A stretch of DNA of 64,000 bases from Phytophthora quininea (GCA_011947345.1 JAAVTG010000579.1:496001-560000); one strand, 5' to 3'. Positions 43,960 to 57,357 are shown, numbered from the stretch's first letter. The notes: a model not told the origin generated them from the sequence alone. Translations and numbers: made by a program.

Positions 43960-46900
43960 TCATTGGGAACTCGACTTGTTGGGCGAATAGTCGGCCATCT
44001 CCACTACGATACTCGCTCGAGGATTGGACTGGCCACGGATCGTCTTCATGCGCATCTGGATAAGTCCTCGCATTTGCTGCAGCTGCTCCGGAGTGGCGCG
44101 CATGAACTAATACAGTAGAAACACCGTCAATAGTTAGCGGACAAGTTCAATACAGCAACGATCGCCTCTTACGAGAGAAGGCAGCAGTTCACGAAGACTG
44201 ATGGCGCCGCTACCGTCACGATCCAGCGAGTGAAAGAGGTTGTCGATGGTCGTCGTTGCGTTCTTTGCGTTGGCACCAACTAGGCCGCAGAACTGGACCA
44301 GCTTCATCCATTCGCGAGGGTCTAGATCACCAGAGCCGTCTTCGTCCAGTCGAGCAAGTTCGACTGCGAGTTGTTCCACCTGCTTGACGGTGTAATGAGG
44401 CCCGAACGGATTTTTACCTTGTGCCAACATGGAGGGCGCTCGATGAGCTCTTGTGGCTGGAGAACTGGGCGACGGGGGCGTCTCTGCGGGTTGCTCTTTG
44501 GGCTTCTTGGACGACATCATGCAGACACTGGCCACCATCTTCTCACACATTTTGAGTTTGCGCTCGATGTTGCTGCGGTGCGTTGGGTCGGATTGAGGCA
44601 ATGCCGGAGCTGAAGCACTAGAGCTCAAAGCTTGAGGAGGTTGTGACGCTTGCTCTGGATCAAGCTCCATCGACTGCGTCAGCTTCGGAAGCGACACATT
44701 TCGAGCGAGAATCACGACGCTCGCGTTCATTTTGATGTCCACGCTGGGTCGTTCAACAGAAGGTCGAACCAATTGTTTCTTCGGCGTCGATTTCGCTGCC
44801 GCACGTGACGGAGAAGCAGCGCTCTGCAGTTTCTCTCGTAAGAATTGTGAGGGTTCGACATCCAGCGAATGGGCAGTGGCCCTCGAGGTGGGCGAGTTGG
44901 TGGCAGCTCGACGTTCAAGTTCCAACGGGTAGTTGGTCAGCAGTCGCAAGCCGGCCGGCGAAATCTTGGCATACTCTTGGCTTTTGTTGACCGCTGCGCG
45001 AGCCTTCGCCTTCGCTCTGGTGCGAGCTCGAGCTAATTCTTCTGGCGATGAAAACAGCGGTGCGAGTGCCTCGACTCGCTTCCTCTTGTCAGCAACATCA
45101 GCCATGAGGCTTTTCGAGTGAGTGGCGAGGTTCCGCAGTTGCTGAGCTTCCTCGGGACCAAAAATCCCCTGGTGGAGACCTGCCGTGACTGAAGTCACTG
45201 AAAGGGCACTTGGGTCAGCAACGCAGTCGCAGCACTCGTGAATGCGATGGAGGAGTCAGGAAACGGAGAAGTTAAGGAGACGCCTTGGCCAAGTGGTTTC
45301 TTGGGCTGATCGTCCAAATCCAACGACGAGGATTCGTTGGGCAAAGTGTTCACGCCGTCCTGTTCCTGCTGCTGGGCACGACGAGACTTGTGTTGCCGAC
45401 TCGCCTCCTTCTTCAGTCTGCGCTTGTGCTTCGCGATCACTTCGCCTGCAATCTGTTCGCACAGATCTTTTTCATCGCTGCTGACGCAGTGGTCTCGACG
45501 AACGAACTTCCACGCCGATGCTGCTGCCGACGTCTGTTCGGCGGTGGTGGTTGCGATATGGCCGACGCAAGTGATGGTGTGGTCCCAAACCTTGACGACG
45601 CCGTCATATCCCAACGTGAGCAGCTCGCCAGGCCACGATAAATAATGCGCGGACTGCACACCCGTCAGGTGGGCCATCCACGATCGCGTTGACGGGACTG
45701 TTGGCATTGCGCTTTCAGTCGATTTTGAGTTGGCTCCGTCGGCTGCTGCTGCTGCATTTGAGTTGGGGCGCTTCGACCATCGCCTTCAATCGCTCTATCG
45801 ATCACGACGAAGCTCTTGGAGTGAGCTGCATGTACTCCGTGTCTTCTAGCGGCGATCGTGGCAGCTTCGTGGTTCAACTCGATACAGTTTGTCATGTTCA
45901 GTACAGATCGATGACGGAGCAGGTCCAAATGTCGACCGGAGTGTCCGGTGGAATGACGTTCGTCTCGCGTTTTCTGAGCAAGGGTTTGCAGTTCCCAAGC
46001 GAATACTTGACCGCTTTCGTTGCTGACGTAGACCATCGGAGAGTGCGAGCTGGACTGGGAGCTGGGGGTCAAGTTGGTCGAGCAAATCGACGTGACGGCG
46101 TCGGCATCCGTCTGCTTCGGAGCAGCTTTGCTCGGTGTTGATTTGATCGGCAGTGGTCGTTGTGGCTGCGAGCTTTGCAGTGCGAGACGCATGAGTGGAC
46201 TCGCACTCATGGTTCGAACTCCCGCTGTCGGCCAGATGAAGACACTGCCCATAATATCGCCCGACACGAGCAGTCTTGGTGACGTAGCTGGGAAGTGCAT
46301 CGCTCGCACCTCTCTCTGGTGTCCACCGACGCATCGGAAAAGCAACGTCAGTCGACCGAGGTCATAAATATTAATGCTGCCGGTATCGTCCGCTGTTGCG
46401 ATGAAGCGTGTTGTCTGTGCCTCGGACGGTGACGGTGGTGGTGAGCAGCAACAGCAAGTGATACTGGAGCTGTGGGCCTTCTCCATCAGGTGCAGCACTT
46501 CCAACACCGTTTCTCCGGGCAGAGACTCCATGACGCAAACTGATCGGTCGTCGCCCGTCGATACCAAGCACTGTGGCGATGTCAGGGCACAGGTATTTCA
46601 GAAGCCGATCCCGTTCAAAGCAAGAAACACGATACGTACGTCTGCGTACGAGCAGAAGGTCAACGAAGTGATGGTGCCTTCGTGAACCACCCTTTTCTAG
46701 TGAAAGTCACATGTTAGAATAAACACTCGACCGCAGCGGAGTCTTCGTCCGGACGTACAAACAATAACACTCCTGTGACCGGGTTGTACAGTCGAATCGC
46801 ACCATCCTACAACATTTCACCACCGCTGTCAAAAACGAGCGCTGCATCAAGTCAACAAGCACGTACGTTGGTCGCCACGAAAAGTTTCCGTTCGCGAGGG

Positions 46901-49649
46901 CTTTCAAACACGATGGCGCAGACATCCGCGTCGCGGACCACGATGGGCTCCTCGATTTTGGCACCGGAGCTGCCACTCCACACCGTGATGCGATTCTCCA
47001 CCACACCGACAAACGTGTTGGCGACGGAGTTGTAAACGACTTGTCGAGTCGGGGACACGTTCAACGCGTCGTCGTTTCCTTCTTCTTCAGCCGCTGCAAC
47101 GGACTGGGTGACGGCGCTGAAGCGATAGAGACGCAGGTTCCCCGTGATAATGTCGTATGCCGGACTCTCAAGGTTCGAGTGTCCTGCAGGGTCATCGTGC
47201 GGTTCCTTCTGCTTATCCACACCAGCCGAACCACCACCACTGCTCGACGCCACCATGAACGTTCGGAAGTGACACAAATTCGGGGTGTGCAGCTCAAAGG
47301 TCTGCAGCATGACCGACAAGTGATTTCCAGTTAGTTGGCGCATCGTGTGATGTCCCACAACTTGAAATGGCCGCTTTGGTCTCCTGTGACCGCAAGACAT
47401 GGCCCTGACACTGCCGTCGATACGAACTTGGCTCCCATCAGACAGTGGTGGTGACCTCCCAACTTGGTTTTGAGAACTCGTCCAGGAAGGCCCCAGCAAT
47501 ACGCCTGATATTCGAAGCCAGAGCTCAGCAGCAGGGAGTGCGCGTAGTCCAGTGTTAACACTGCTTGTTGGTGTCCTCGAAGCACAAAGGAGACTGTCAA
47601 GACTGCGGAAGGACCGCCCACCGCCGAGTTCACGCCGGCCACAGTCTCCCAGACCGTAATGGTGTGGTCGAATGATGCTGTGGCAACGTACGGGGTCTCT
47701 GGGATGTCGAGACAAAATGCTAGTCGCTCAATGTGGTGTCGTGGAAGTATCATTGGCGGCGGTGGTGGAGCTGCTCCAGCGTGCATCGGCACTTCGAGGT
47801 CCCATAGATGAACTTGCTCTGTGCTTCCACCCGAGACAAGCAACCTCTTGAGCGGCGGTGGACACCATTTCATAAAGAGAGCAGGGAACCGACCGACCAG
47901 CTTCCCGTTGTACACGTACGAGCCGGTGGTGGCGTCGATAATCGACCATAAGGAAATGCACAAGTCGGTACTGGCCACGGCGAGGGCGTTTCGAGCAGGC
48001 ACATGCTCTGCATCAAGAACTTCCAAGGTATCCAGCACGTCCTGCTGCTTGTCTCCTATTTTTTCAGCCGCCAACTTCTCACTGCAGTTAAGTTCGTGAA
48101 GGAAGTTCATGTCGAGGTCGAACATCTACGATGAAAAAGTGAGTTGTCGCCACCACCATAATTTTTAAAAATCTTTTACTCACGTACGAGGATTCGAGGC
48201 GACTTGTGCTCGATCACTGCGAGCCGTTTGAGCTGCTGGAATGTCTTGAGCTTGCTGATCTGATAGGGAAATGTCCTGGTGATAAGGATGACTGTGAGAA
48301 TGGTCGAGTAGAGATTCAGACAATCAAACGCAAACTGCACCTGGAGGCAGTCGCTGTGCTGAGCGGGTCTTGTCGATACACCACCATCGACCGTGGAGGT
48401 GCGTCGTGGGAGTCTCCGTTGCCCTGTGTTTGGTCGTGGTCGTTTTCGTCGTGGTGAGACCGTGTCGCGATCACTCCCAGCGCGACGCAAAACGATGTGA
48501 ACTCGTCCCAGTCCACGACCGCGTCACCGTTGATGTCGATCTGCTCGAACATCTCGAATAGCGTGCCTACAAGAGCAGTAGCTCGACTTGGGTGCTGTAG
48601 CAGTCGCGGTCTGGTCCACATCAATTCAAACAGGATCAGCCGCGCAAAGTCAGCCTTAAGAAGGCCGTCGTCGGGAAAGTGGCGCTCGATGCCTATGAAC
48701 TCGTTGCGGCTGAGAGCGGCACAGATTCCAGCCACACTCGACAGCAGATTTCGGTTGGGGATCTTGATGTCCGGCATAAGGTCAAGGAGGAAAACCTGCA
48801 TGGCCTCAACCAGAGACGCCGTGACGGCACTCCGAACGACGACACTGCTGCGGTCGTCGGTAGCAGCATGAAGTGCCCAGTCGTGGTGGTCCTGCCGTCG
48901 AAACATTTTACACAGGATCAAGACGTTAGGCTGCTTGCTGCTCTGTTTCCGCAGCGTCTTGGGGTCGTGGGAGATTTCGAGGAGTCTAGTCCGCTCACCG
49001 GGGTCAAAGACAAATCGTTTGCCTCCAGCTGCAAGCGCTTGCGCGTCAGCTTCAGCTTGAGCAGTGTCGATTGCATGCAGGTCGCAGGTCAGCGAGAACG
49101 CGTTGAGCTGCGGCGAGCGAACGATCTCGTCTTCTGCGTAGGTGACAAGACAGCCCACAACCTCGACGAACGGATGCAACTTGGCTATTGAAAAGCGCAC
49201 AACTTCACGTTCTTGAACTTCTTTGGAATTGGGTCGAGTCACTCGGAAGTTGCCGTCGCCGAAGTACGTGATGCCGTTGGAGCTGTCAGTAGAACGCGCT
49301 CTTGAGTGCGGGGCTTCGGGGGTTGAAACCACGTACGACTTGCAGAACATCACCCTGGTCACACGAACACTAATGAGCGATGCGTTGTTTTAAAGTTTCG
49401 ACACCTACCTGTGCATTGAATAGCAGGAAAACCAACTCGACAACCCACGGAGCAAACTCCTCTTCCTCCCGTCGAAGTCTCTGCCCAAAACAATCGCAAC
49501 GTCATTCAAACACTGGAGATAAGTTGAATGGGTTTTAAAGACCGTACAAACACGACGTGAGGGGTTGACGGTGGCAACGGTGTCACATCTTCGTCTTTCA
49601 GAGCGTCAAACTCCCGAGCTGACAGGACTGCGCTACCTTCAGCCTCCAT
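43960..49649 (-). CDS. Large WD40/EF-hand protein (WDR49/WDR64-like)
   Basis: One gene of about 5.7 kb assembled from successive frames. The N-terminal exon starts at 49649 (MEAEGSAVLSAREFD). A Glu-rich RLRREEEEFAPWVVELVFLL exon and a helical region follow, and then an EF-hand (DINGDAVVDWDEFTSFC, near 48500). A long WD40 array comes next (for example GHFKLWDIT, ASFDHTITVWE, TGDDRSVCVMES, GYDGVVKVWDH). A basic helix follows, and near the C terminus two more EF-hands (DEDGSGDLDPRE, DRDGSGAISLRE, near 44200-44330). The last intron is 44107-44172; the stop is at 43960. The order EF-hand then WD40 matches WDR49/WDR64, proteins linked to cilia. Continuity across 45195 is supported by a TTT run one base short. 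Several inner introns are not placed exactly. Confidence 0.7.
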
Positions 49650-49721
49650 AGTTGCCACTGAAAAGACGCTACTTTGCCGTTTTGGTGTCGTCGCCTCTTC
49701 AGACCATCCGAGCAATTAGCG

Positions 49722-52306
49722 ATGGGGCTGCAAGAAGAAGAGTCCGACGCGATCCTGCTTCGACTGCTCCAACGCTGTGACCGACAGATTGACCGACCGG
49801 CAGTGAGGTTTTCGAGCCGTCGACAAGCGAGCACTTTCAAAACGCTCGCAGTGACGAATGTTCATGAGTTGGCTCGTGAATTGCTAGCGACGGAGAAAAT
49901 AATTCACTCTCAGACCCACCCAGTGGCGGACAATTCCTCGATGCCTATGACAGACCCGTTGGCCAAAAGCCAAACGACTTCTACTCCGGCGTGGAGCGAA
50001 CTAGAAGACACGTTTCGAGAACTGCGCGATCTCTTCGAGCGTAGCGACACCATGTCTCTAACTTTCCGTGAACAAGAGCACGCCAACTTGCTCATGCAGC
50101 TTGCCGTGGGGACTCTAACCGAGGCCTGTTTGAGTAACGACCGTGGAGATTTGGACGCCTCGGGTGTACGGGTGAAGCTTCTTGAAGTGGCAGTTCGACC
50201 CACGACTCCGTGGCGACGACTAGCGTTTGCGTTGGTTTTGAATACCAGTATTTCAGCCCTCGCAGCATTGATGTCGATGCAGGACGACTCAATTGCCCAA
50301 GCTCAACAATTAGAGACGAGTTTGTTCAAGGTGCTTCGAGAAATGTTGGGCAAGGCGGTGGTGGTCTCAGCCACGTCTCTCCCTGCACATAACCGATCTT
50401 CAGAGGCTTCTAGCGATTGGGTCGAACACGCTTTGGGCTGTCTGGAGTTCTTTGTCAAGAAAGCGAACGGAGGCTACTCCTCGGACCGACTGCGAGCTCT
50501 GGACGACCACACACTTTTGTTTTTAGTCGCTGAAGCGAGCAATCGAGGGGCGTCTGGAACCGATTTACAGCAAAAAGCGATGGAGCTGGTTATTGCTACC
50601 ATGTACGCGTTCAAAGTCGTCCCTGGAGCAAAAGCTTCGGACTGGCAGAGCTCGACAAAGGACCACACCGTGTGGAACTGTGGCCTTCCGCTTGCTGTGG
50701 TGGAGCAGTACATCAGCATAGAATTATTGCTCTACCACTTTTACAACGCTCCTGTGGTTCGGAAGCAACGCTTGGTCTGCATGGTGCTGGTGGATTTGGC
50801 TTGTGAGCAAATGAGACGCACAGGAAGCCGCGAAGCGGTTAGCGTAGCAGGTCTCGACCAGATATGGCGCGCTTTCTTGACGTGGGAAGACCCGCCGCAA
50901 GGTTTTCGTCACTCCTTGTTGACCCCGTATGTATCGACGGCTCGACTCGCTAAGCAATTAGCTCCAAGCTGCTCGTTAGTGCCCGAGAAGCACTTGATCG
51001 GGTTCCTCAACCAATTTCGACAGCTTGCTCAAGTCGATGATTACTTTGGACCGAATCCTAGTCTTGCGAAGGCGATTGTCGTGGCGAAGAAGAGTACCGG
51101 TACAAGCATCGGAGCAGCGTTGATTGATCAGATGTCCAAGCAGTTGACTTCCTCCCTTGCGGTGGAGCGATTCCGAGGAGAGCGGTGGCTGGCTGAGTTA
51201 CTAGCCTACGGACACGACGACGTTTTCTCGTCGTACGGCAGCCAAGCAGACACCGTGACTGGATCAACTCGAAACCAGTCCGAAGTGTTTCTAGCTCGTC
51301 CAACATCAACTCCGTCGAAAAGCTCTCCGACTGGAGAGGAACTCGAAGAAACGTTTTGCTACGACGAAGGTGGCGAAGTGGGTGTGGCTGCTCAGGCAAA
51401 GTTCTGGTCTTTGATCTCCCCAACCAGCTCAGTAGAGCTTCGTGTGTCCTTCACGCGAGTATTGGATTGCTTCGTTCGACGAAAACTCCAGCGGACAGTA
51501 AGTTTCGACCTTGCCATTAGATACTTTTTCTCTAGCTCATGTTTTTGTGGTGTGTGTTGCAGTCTGGCAGGTTGGACCCCGCAACTGTCCAAGAGATCAA
51601 CACGTGCATGCGTGTGGTCGTCGAGTACAACGAGACTGAACCGGCAGTGTTGGTGCCAATAGTACTGAGCATCTTGGACATTTGCCAGCGTGAACTGTCG
51701 TATATCGACAAACGAAAGCAACAACAGGATTCGAATGGAGCGAACTGCCATCGAATTGCGTGGTCCGACTCGTTGGCTTCTCGAGTGCTGAACGGCGAAA
51801 TCGCCTTGGACCAAGCGATTCTGAAGCAGCTCGACAGCGAGTTTTTCCTGCATGTTTTGCGGGTGCTTTTCGAGTGTCCAGACCTACATTCTTCGCTCGA
51901 ATGTCGACGAGTATGCTGTGGAGTTGGAGCGTCGCTTGTTGGGGATGTTGCGGCTTGTACGGCTCTCATTGTGACGACCACTCTATCTGACAACAATGAA
52001 AAGTTTCTGCAAGCCGGCGGTTTGCCAGCTATGACGCCATTCCTCCAAGCGTGTGATACTCGAATTGCAGTGTACGTACAAGCGAGTTTCTCCTTGCAGG
52101 TTTAGTCGTTGATGTTGTGTGTGCTTAGATTAATGGCCAAATTCATCGGCAAGAAAGTCAAACAAATTGACGAAGCGCAGTACGCGGCATTCCTGCGGGA
52201 ACTTTACGTCGCCTGCGTCGAAGCTGACGACGAAAGAGCTCTCTACAACTCCTACCTGCACACTCAGACACTGCTGCACGACTTCAGCGATCGTATCGAG
52301 ACGTAG
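49722..52306 (+). CDS. Helical-repeat (ARM/HEAT-like) hypothetical protein
   Basis: About 820 residues in three exons (49722-51497, 51563-52071, 52129-52306). Start MGLQEEESDAILLRLL. Mostly alpha-helical with Leu-rich amphipathic stretches (EHANLLMQLAVGTLTEACL, ALGCLEFFVKKA, LVCMVLVDLACEQM, KFLQAGGLPAMTPFLQA, the last reminiscent of armadillo repeats). A short out-of-frame stretch at about 51900-51990 suggests two compensating base errors. Divergent from the WD40/EF-hand gene with only 72 bp between ATGs, which hints at co-expression. No family recognised. Confidence 0.6.
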
Positions 52307-52346
52307 GATATAGTACTCTATCAAACGAAGTAGTTATTATACCGTG

Positions 52347-54775
52347 CTAGGCTACTGGCGTCGAGCCTGCGAATTGGTGGTTTTCACCTGTCGCAGCATA
52401 CCACGTGCACGAAAGCGCATGCGAGAGAGTTCCTTCCTTGGGATCCACATGCCAGCGTAACAGCAACACATTGAAAGTGCGAAGCACCTTGGCCGGTATC
52501 AATCTCGCCACTAGCAACAACATGACTGACGACGCCTGGTAGATGTGCTCGCCGTAGTAGAGATACCCCGTGAGCAAAAGCGCCTCCACCGTGGTGCATC
52601 TCTTGCCGTTGTAGATCACGTACGCCATGTCGCTGCAGTCATAGAAGAGTTTGTGGAATGGGGCGCCGATGCAGTTCCTCTCGAACGAGGTCAAGGTGTC
52701 CTCTGGGTCTTGGAGCTTTTTCCCGCCACGGTTATCGACGGCAACCTTCGCTGCTGTTGCCGAGACACTGGGGATCGAATTCTTTTGCTCAAGTCGTGCG
52801 CCGTCGACAGCGAAAGTCGAGCTGATCGAATCACTGCTCGCTGCACTTGGGAGCTCATTTTTTCACCAAGAAGGAAAAGATCAGAGCCACAAGCCCCAAG
52901 CCTACCGAGATCACCGTCACCACGATAGCGATGTTGATCGTGAAGACTAAGCACGAGTCGTTGAGGCCGCAGTATTTAGCACCACGAGCCGAGGTCTTTC
53001 GCAAGATCTCGCCATTTTGGGAGATGATATAGTCCTGAGGCTTCCGTCGTATTGAATAGAGAATGACCCCCACCGTGAAGGTGATCCCGGTCTGCATGGT
53101 CTCCCATGTGAGTCGGAAGTGACGATCCAACTGCTGGTCCCCCGAACGAGCTTTGAGTAAGTTGATGAACGAGTACGAGAAGGCGTAGAAGCAGCACGTC
53201 AAGTTGGCAATCGACTCGGTCGTCAAAGTGCCGGTCGCGAAGCCGATCAAGTACAGATCCGAGTTGTAAATGAGGTGGTACGTGACCTGCGCCAAGTAAA
53301 TCACTTGCATCCGGCCGTTCTGGCAGCGATAGGCCCACACTTGAGTAAGCAGCACCGACCGCTTGTGCGACATCACCTGGTAGAGACTGACCATGCCCAT
53401 GAGCAGCATCTGCATGACGACGACGCCAGGCAAGACGCTGAGGGCAACCGTGGCAGCATATCGGTTGCGGAACGTGTTGAGGGTCCAGCCAACTCGCCCC
53501 GGTTGCGCTGCGGAAACAGAGTTGACCCACTCCCACTGGGTGTTGTAGAAGTTGTAGATGCACACGTCGCCAGTACTGCACAGAGGGAGGTTGTCTGGAG
53601 ACTGCACCATCAGTCCGTACGTCTCCCAGTGCTTGGATATCACGCACGTGTCCTCAATGAAAACCCCAGTCGTATTCACTGCTCGTACTCGACATCCTCC
53701 GTAGTAGGCGTTGAGCTGAGGCTCCAGGACTTTGGTCGCGCCATAGTGTGTCGTGGTGGTGGTAGCTGACACCATTCGTGATAGAGGGCAAGCTGCTGGT
53801 AAACGTGTAAGGAAACAGCGTTAGCACTTCCGGATGGACCGCTAACAAGTCTTTGCCGTTCGTTGCCAGTGCCAATTTGGACCCAACCAGTTGGTCGGTG
53901 ATCTCCACATCCGGTCGACACTCAGGGTAGTCCGGAAACACGTTGATGTCGATGGCCGAGATTTTGCCAAAGTCGGTGGTGCCTCCGCTGGTTGGGTACC
54001 GGAAGAGTCTCGTGAGTGCTGACAAGCTCCAGGTCGTGACGCAGCCGTCCGTTCTGTTGGCGTCGATCTCGAGCTCTCGGATGTTCTGCTCGGGGACTTG
54101 GAGGCCCATGGCCTCGATCACTTGCAGTGTCTCCTTGGACGTGCCCGTGAACACATTGGCCGCATTGCCCCACTCGTTGCGTCCTCTCGCAGATGGCGTC
54201 AGTCTTGTCCAGAGCGTCCGCCAGCGTCAGCATGTCGCTGGTCAGCGGACTGAAGTCGTAGAGCGACTCGGTGGGGGCATGGACTGCACCGCCAGCAGCG
54301 TTGGCGTCGAGGCGAGCGCTTGACCGTGGAATAACGTGAACTTGAGCAGCCCAATTTTGCAGGTTCCGATGCAGCCAGCACAGCCGCCAGACATTCCCAC
54401 GTCCAGCGCCGTGAACCGGAAGAAACTGTTATTGGCGCCGATGAAGACCGTGCCGTCTGTGAGGTAGCCCGAACCGACAAATAGGACGAAGAGCACCAGC
54501 GGACCGACGACGATCCGCCCGGCGATGGCGAGACATGCCCCCAGCACCGATGGATGCAGGAGCGTCCGGAAGCCCTGACTTTGACGCAGCTGCTGCTGCT
54601 GCTGGTAGTACTCGGTCGACCACTCTGCGGCTTGGCCCATAACGACTGCGGAAGAGAACCGATGGACCGACGTCTGGCGTTTCGGCGGCTGTAAGTACTT
54701 TAAGATTTCTTCGTGACTCATGCGGCCGTAGGCTAAGTAATTGCGATAGATTTGTGTATGTTTGGGGCATTTCAT
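52347..54775 (-). CDS. Multi-pass membrane protein, unrecognised
   Basis: Assembled from several frames. N terminus MKCPKHTQIYRNYLAYGRMS (a second possible start is at 54721). A hydrophobic segment near 54470-54540 (GPLVLFVLFVGSGYL) is followed by a large, Cys-containing, probably extracellular region with NxT/NxS sites. A membrane bundle follows near 52870-53480 (ATVALSVLPGVVVMQMLLMG, IAIVVTVISVGLGLVALIFS), and then a cytosolic tail with FHKLFYDCSDMAYVIYNGKR. Frame changes near 54250, 53790, 52860 (AAAAAA) and 52690 are required. The layout suggests an oomycete-lineage membrane protein; no transporter or receptor motif recognised. Confidence 0.6.
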
Positions 54776-55553
54776 GGTCCAAGCCAATTGCAGCAAGAAC
54801 TCCACACAGTAGCCCCAAGATTTCGCTATGAGCCGACGCCCTGGGGGCCCTCCTCCGCACTGTGGTCACACGGATGGAGCCGCGTTTCGGCGACACCAAA
54901 GTTACAACACACAACGCAGCAAGGAGACGCACTCCCAGCAGTACTCTACGCCCAACCAAACGCAACTCCGGAGAGAGCAGATGAGGCCTCGAGCACCAGT
55001 CGGCAGTACATGCAGGGGAAGAACAACTTGTTGTCTGCAGGGAAAGATTCGCGACTGAGGTCGCCTCAGAACCACCCGTTTGTAAAAGATACCGATCGGA
55101 TATGACGGGGTATTTCACCTGCACAATCCGATGGAAAATATGTTTACGCGTTTGGGAGGTCTAATCTCACTTTTGTTTTTTCCATCTATCGTACATGAAG
55201 AATAAGTTTCATTTTCTCGATGTGTTTACCGCCGTAATGTTGCCAACATTTTCGACTGGTCAAGTTCCCGGCTGCAGTAATAATTTAACCGAACTCCGTT
55301 CAACAACGGTGACGAGAGCTACAATGCGCGCACAGGTTGTTGGTGATGCGACGAGGCTCTACCCGTCCAAATCTCATCCCATCACCGACAATCTAGACAA
55401 CAATCGATTTTCTTGTCGCCTGGACAAACCGAACCGTGAGCGTTTGGCGGGCCACACACCAAAAGGATTAAAGTGCTTCGTGTTGCTAGCTGTCGGATAA
55501 ATTGCGGTCAAACCGATCCCGTGAATGTATTACAGGGTCATGTCTAACTTCAA
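54776..55553. other. Intergenic, nothing recognised
   Basis: About 780 bp. Short plus-strand ORFs near 54750-55105 and 55195-55500 have no recognisable domain. AT content rises near 55140-55200, as expected for a promoter or UTR. Confidence 0.4.
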
Positions 55554-57357
55554 CTAGAGTTGGCGAAATGGATCCGTACTGCTGGCGGGTTGCACGTTCA
55601 TCATCGGCTGAGAAGTTGGCTGCGCAGCTGCAGATTGGGCCATTGCTCCAGCTCCGTTCTGTGCAAACTGCTGCTGTTGCTGCTGCATCATCTGCATGTT
55701 CATCATCTGAGGCTGCCCCATCATGCCCATTTGCGGCTGCATCATCGCCATTTGAGGCTGCATGTGCATCTGCGGTTGGCCTTGCATAGGCATCTGCATC
55801 TGCGGCTGACCTTGCATGGACATCTGCATCTGCATGTTCGGGTACATTTGCTGCTGCATTCCCGCTGAGCCATCGGCGAGCTGCATCTGGTTCATGTTCA
55901 TGCTGAGCTGCTGCATCATACCGCCAGACATGTTCTGTTGCGGCATGGCCATCACCGGTGCAGGCTGGTCCGCACCACGCGCCTTCTGAAGGTCGTTTAA
56001 TGTCCGCTTCTCCTCCGGGTTGGCTGATAGTGTCTTCTTCTTCTCGCTCGCTAGAGAGCTAAAGTCTACGATATCGTTCTCCGGCAGTAGGTTTGTTCGG
56101 AACGGAGAGTCGTCCTTTGGTGGTGGTTGCTGTTCGGTTTCTCCAGTCGATGAAGCAGTCGCGTTTGCAATGAATGACTGTTGTTGATGCACGGGAGCGG
56201 ATGTCTGAGCAGGTGCCGCTGCGAAGCTCAGACCTGCAAGATCTTGCATCGGGTTTTGGTTCACCGGTGCATCAAAAATCGACGGCTGCACCTCCTGCGT
56301 GGCCATACCAGAAGAGCTGGTCGCCGCCGCTGGCTGAGCGTTCAAATCCACACCCAGCAAATCAACACTCGCCGCAGCTGCAACAGCCTTTTGCTGCTTC
56401 GCTTCTTCGCCTTGCGGGTGTTCTCCTTGTCCGAGGCAGACTCGTCGTCTGTTGATGCGACCGACTGACGACGTGTGCGTCCCTTCTTGCTGCTCTTCTC
56501 TTTCTTTCCCTTCGACTTCTTGGACTTCTTTGTGGTCTCCTTCTCATCGCCATCAGCTGGCGGTGGTGGTGGTAGTTTGGCCGGGTCAAACGAGAACGAA
56601 TAGTCCGCCGAGGCCGTTTTCTTCCTTCTGCCATCGTCACTGCTGTCACTCTCCTCCGAGTAGAACCCGCTTTGCTTTTTGTTCTTCTTGCTCTTGCTCT
56701 TACTCTTGCGCTTCGGCGATTCGTCCGACTCGGTCTCGGACGATTCCGAGATCGACAGTTCGCTCTCACTCTCACTCTCGTCGCTCTCGGACTCTTGCTG
56801 CTTCCTCTTACTCTTTTGGTCTTCTTGGCCTTCTTCCCGTCGCTTTTCTTCTTGGCACGACGATGTGCTTGTTCCTTCTTACTGCTGTGATGATGGTGGT
56901 GATGGTCAGCAGCCCCAGTCTTTGTCTCTCCAAAGGAGCTTCTACTGGGGTTGTAGCTGTTGCTGCTATAGTCCGAATAGGCCTTGGGTCTCTCCGTGGC
57001 AAAGTCGTTCTGGTAGGTATTGGCCGAGCCGCCACCACTGTAGCCGCCAGAGTAGCTCGAGCCGGAGGAGCCGCGGATCTCCGCCATCCAGTTGGCGCGG
57101 CCGTCGTTGCGTGGCATCTGCTGCGCCAGGTGCTCGGGGATCGAGTCGTGCGACGGGCCTCTGGCCAGTTTGCCGCCGTACTCGATGACCTTGCCGCCCA
57201 ACCATTGGCCGCCTTCCAGGATCTTGCTCTTCCAGTCGCCGGCGTCCGAGGACGTGGTGCCGCCGCCGTAGCTCTGGGACGCGTACTGAGAGCCGAAGCG
57301 GTTGCGGTCGTGGAAGTTGCCGCTGCCGCCACCCGGGACCGAGTTCTGCATCCACAT
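55554..57357 (-). CDS. Low-complexity Met/Gln-rich protein with endocytic-type motifs
   Basis: About 600 residues. N-terminal Gly/Ser-rich region with WKSKILEGGQWLGGKVIEYG (possible membrane-binding amphipathic helix) and SYSGGYSGGGSANTYQ. A His6 run (ADHHHHHHSS) and a long Lys/Arg/Ser-rich segment with frame changes near 56815 and 56400 follow. Next comes a region with short adaptor-type motifs (SVDLLGVDLN, SIFDAP, and the C-terminal DPFRQL), and an extreme Met/Gln tract (MQMQMSMQGQPQMQMPMQ and similar, about 55700-55860). DPF and DLL-type motifs are used by clathrin adaptors, so an endocytic role is possible but not shown; no ENTH/ANTH domain was recognised. Start 57357 (MWMQNSV). Confidence 0.55.

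Noticed and set aside
54750..55500. Plus-strand ORFs of about 100 residues near 55 kb
   Set aside because: Composition is not protein-like and the first overlaps the start of the membrane protein on the other strand.
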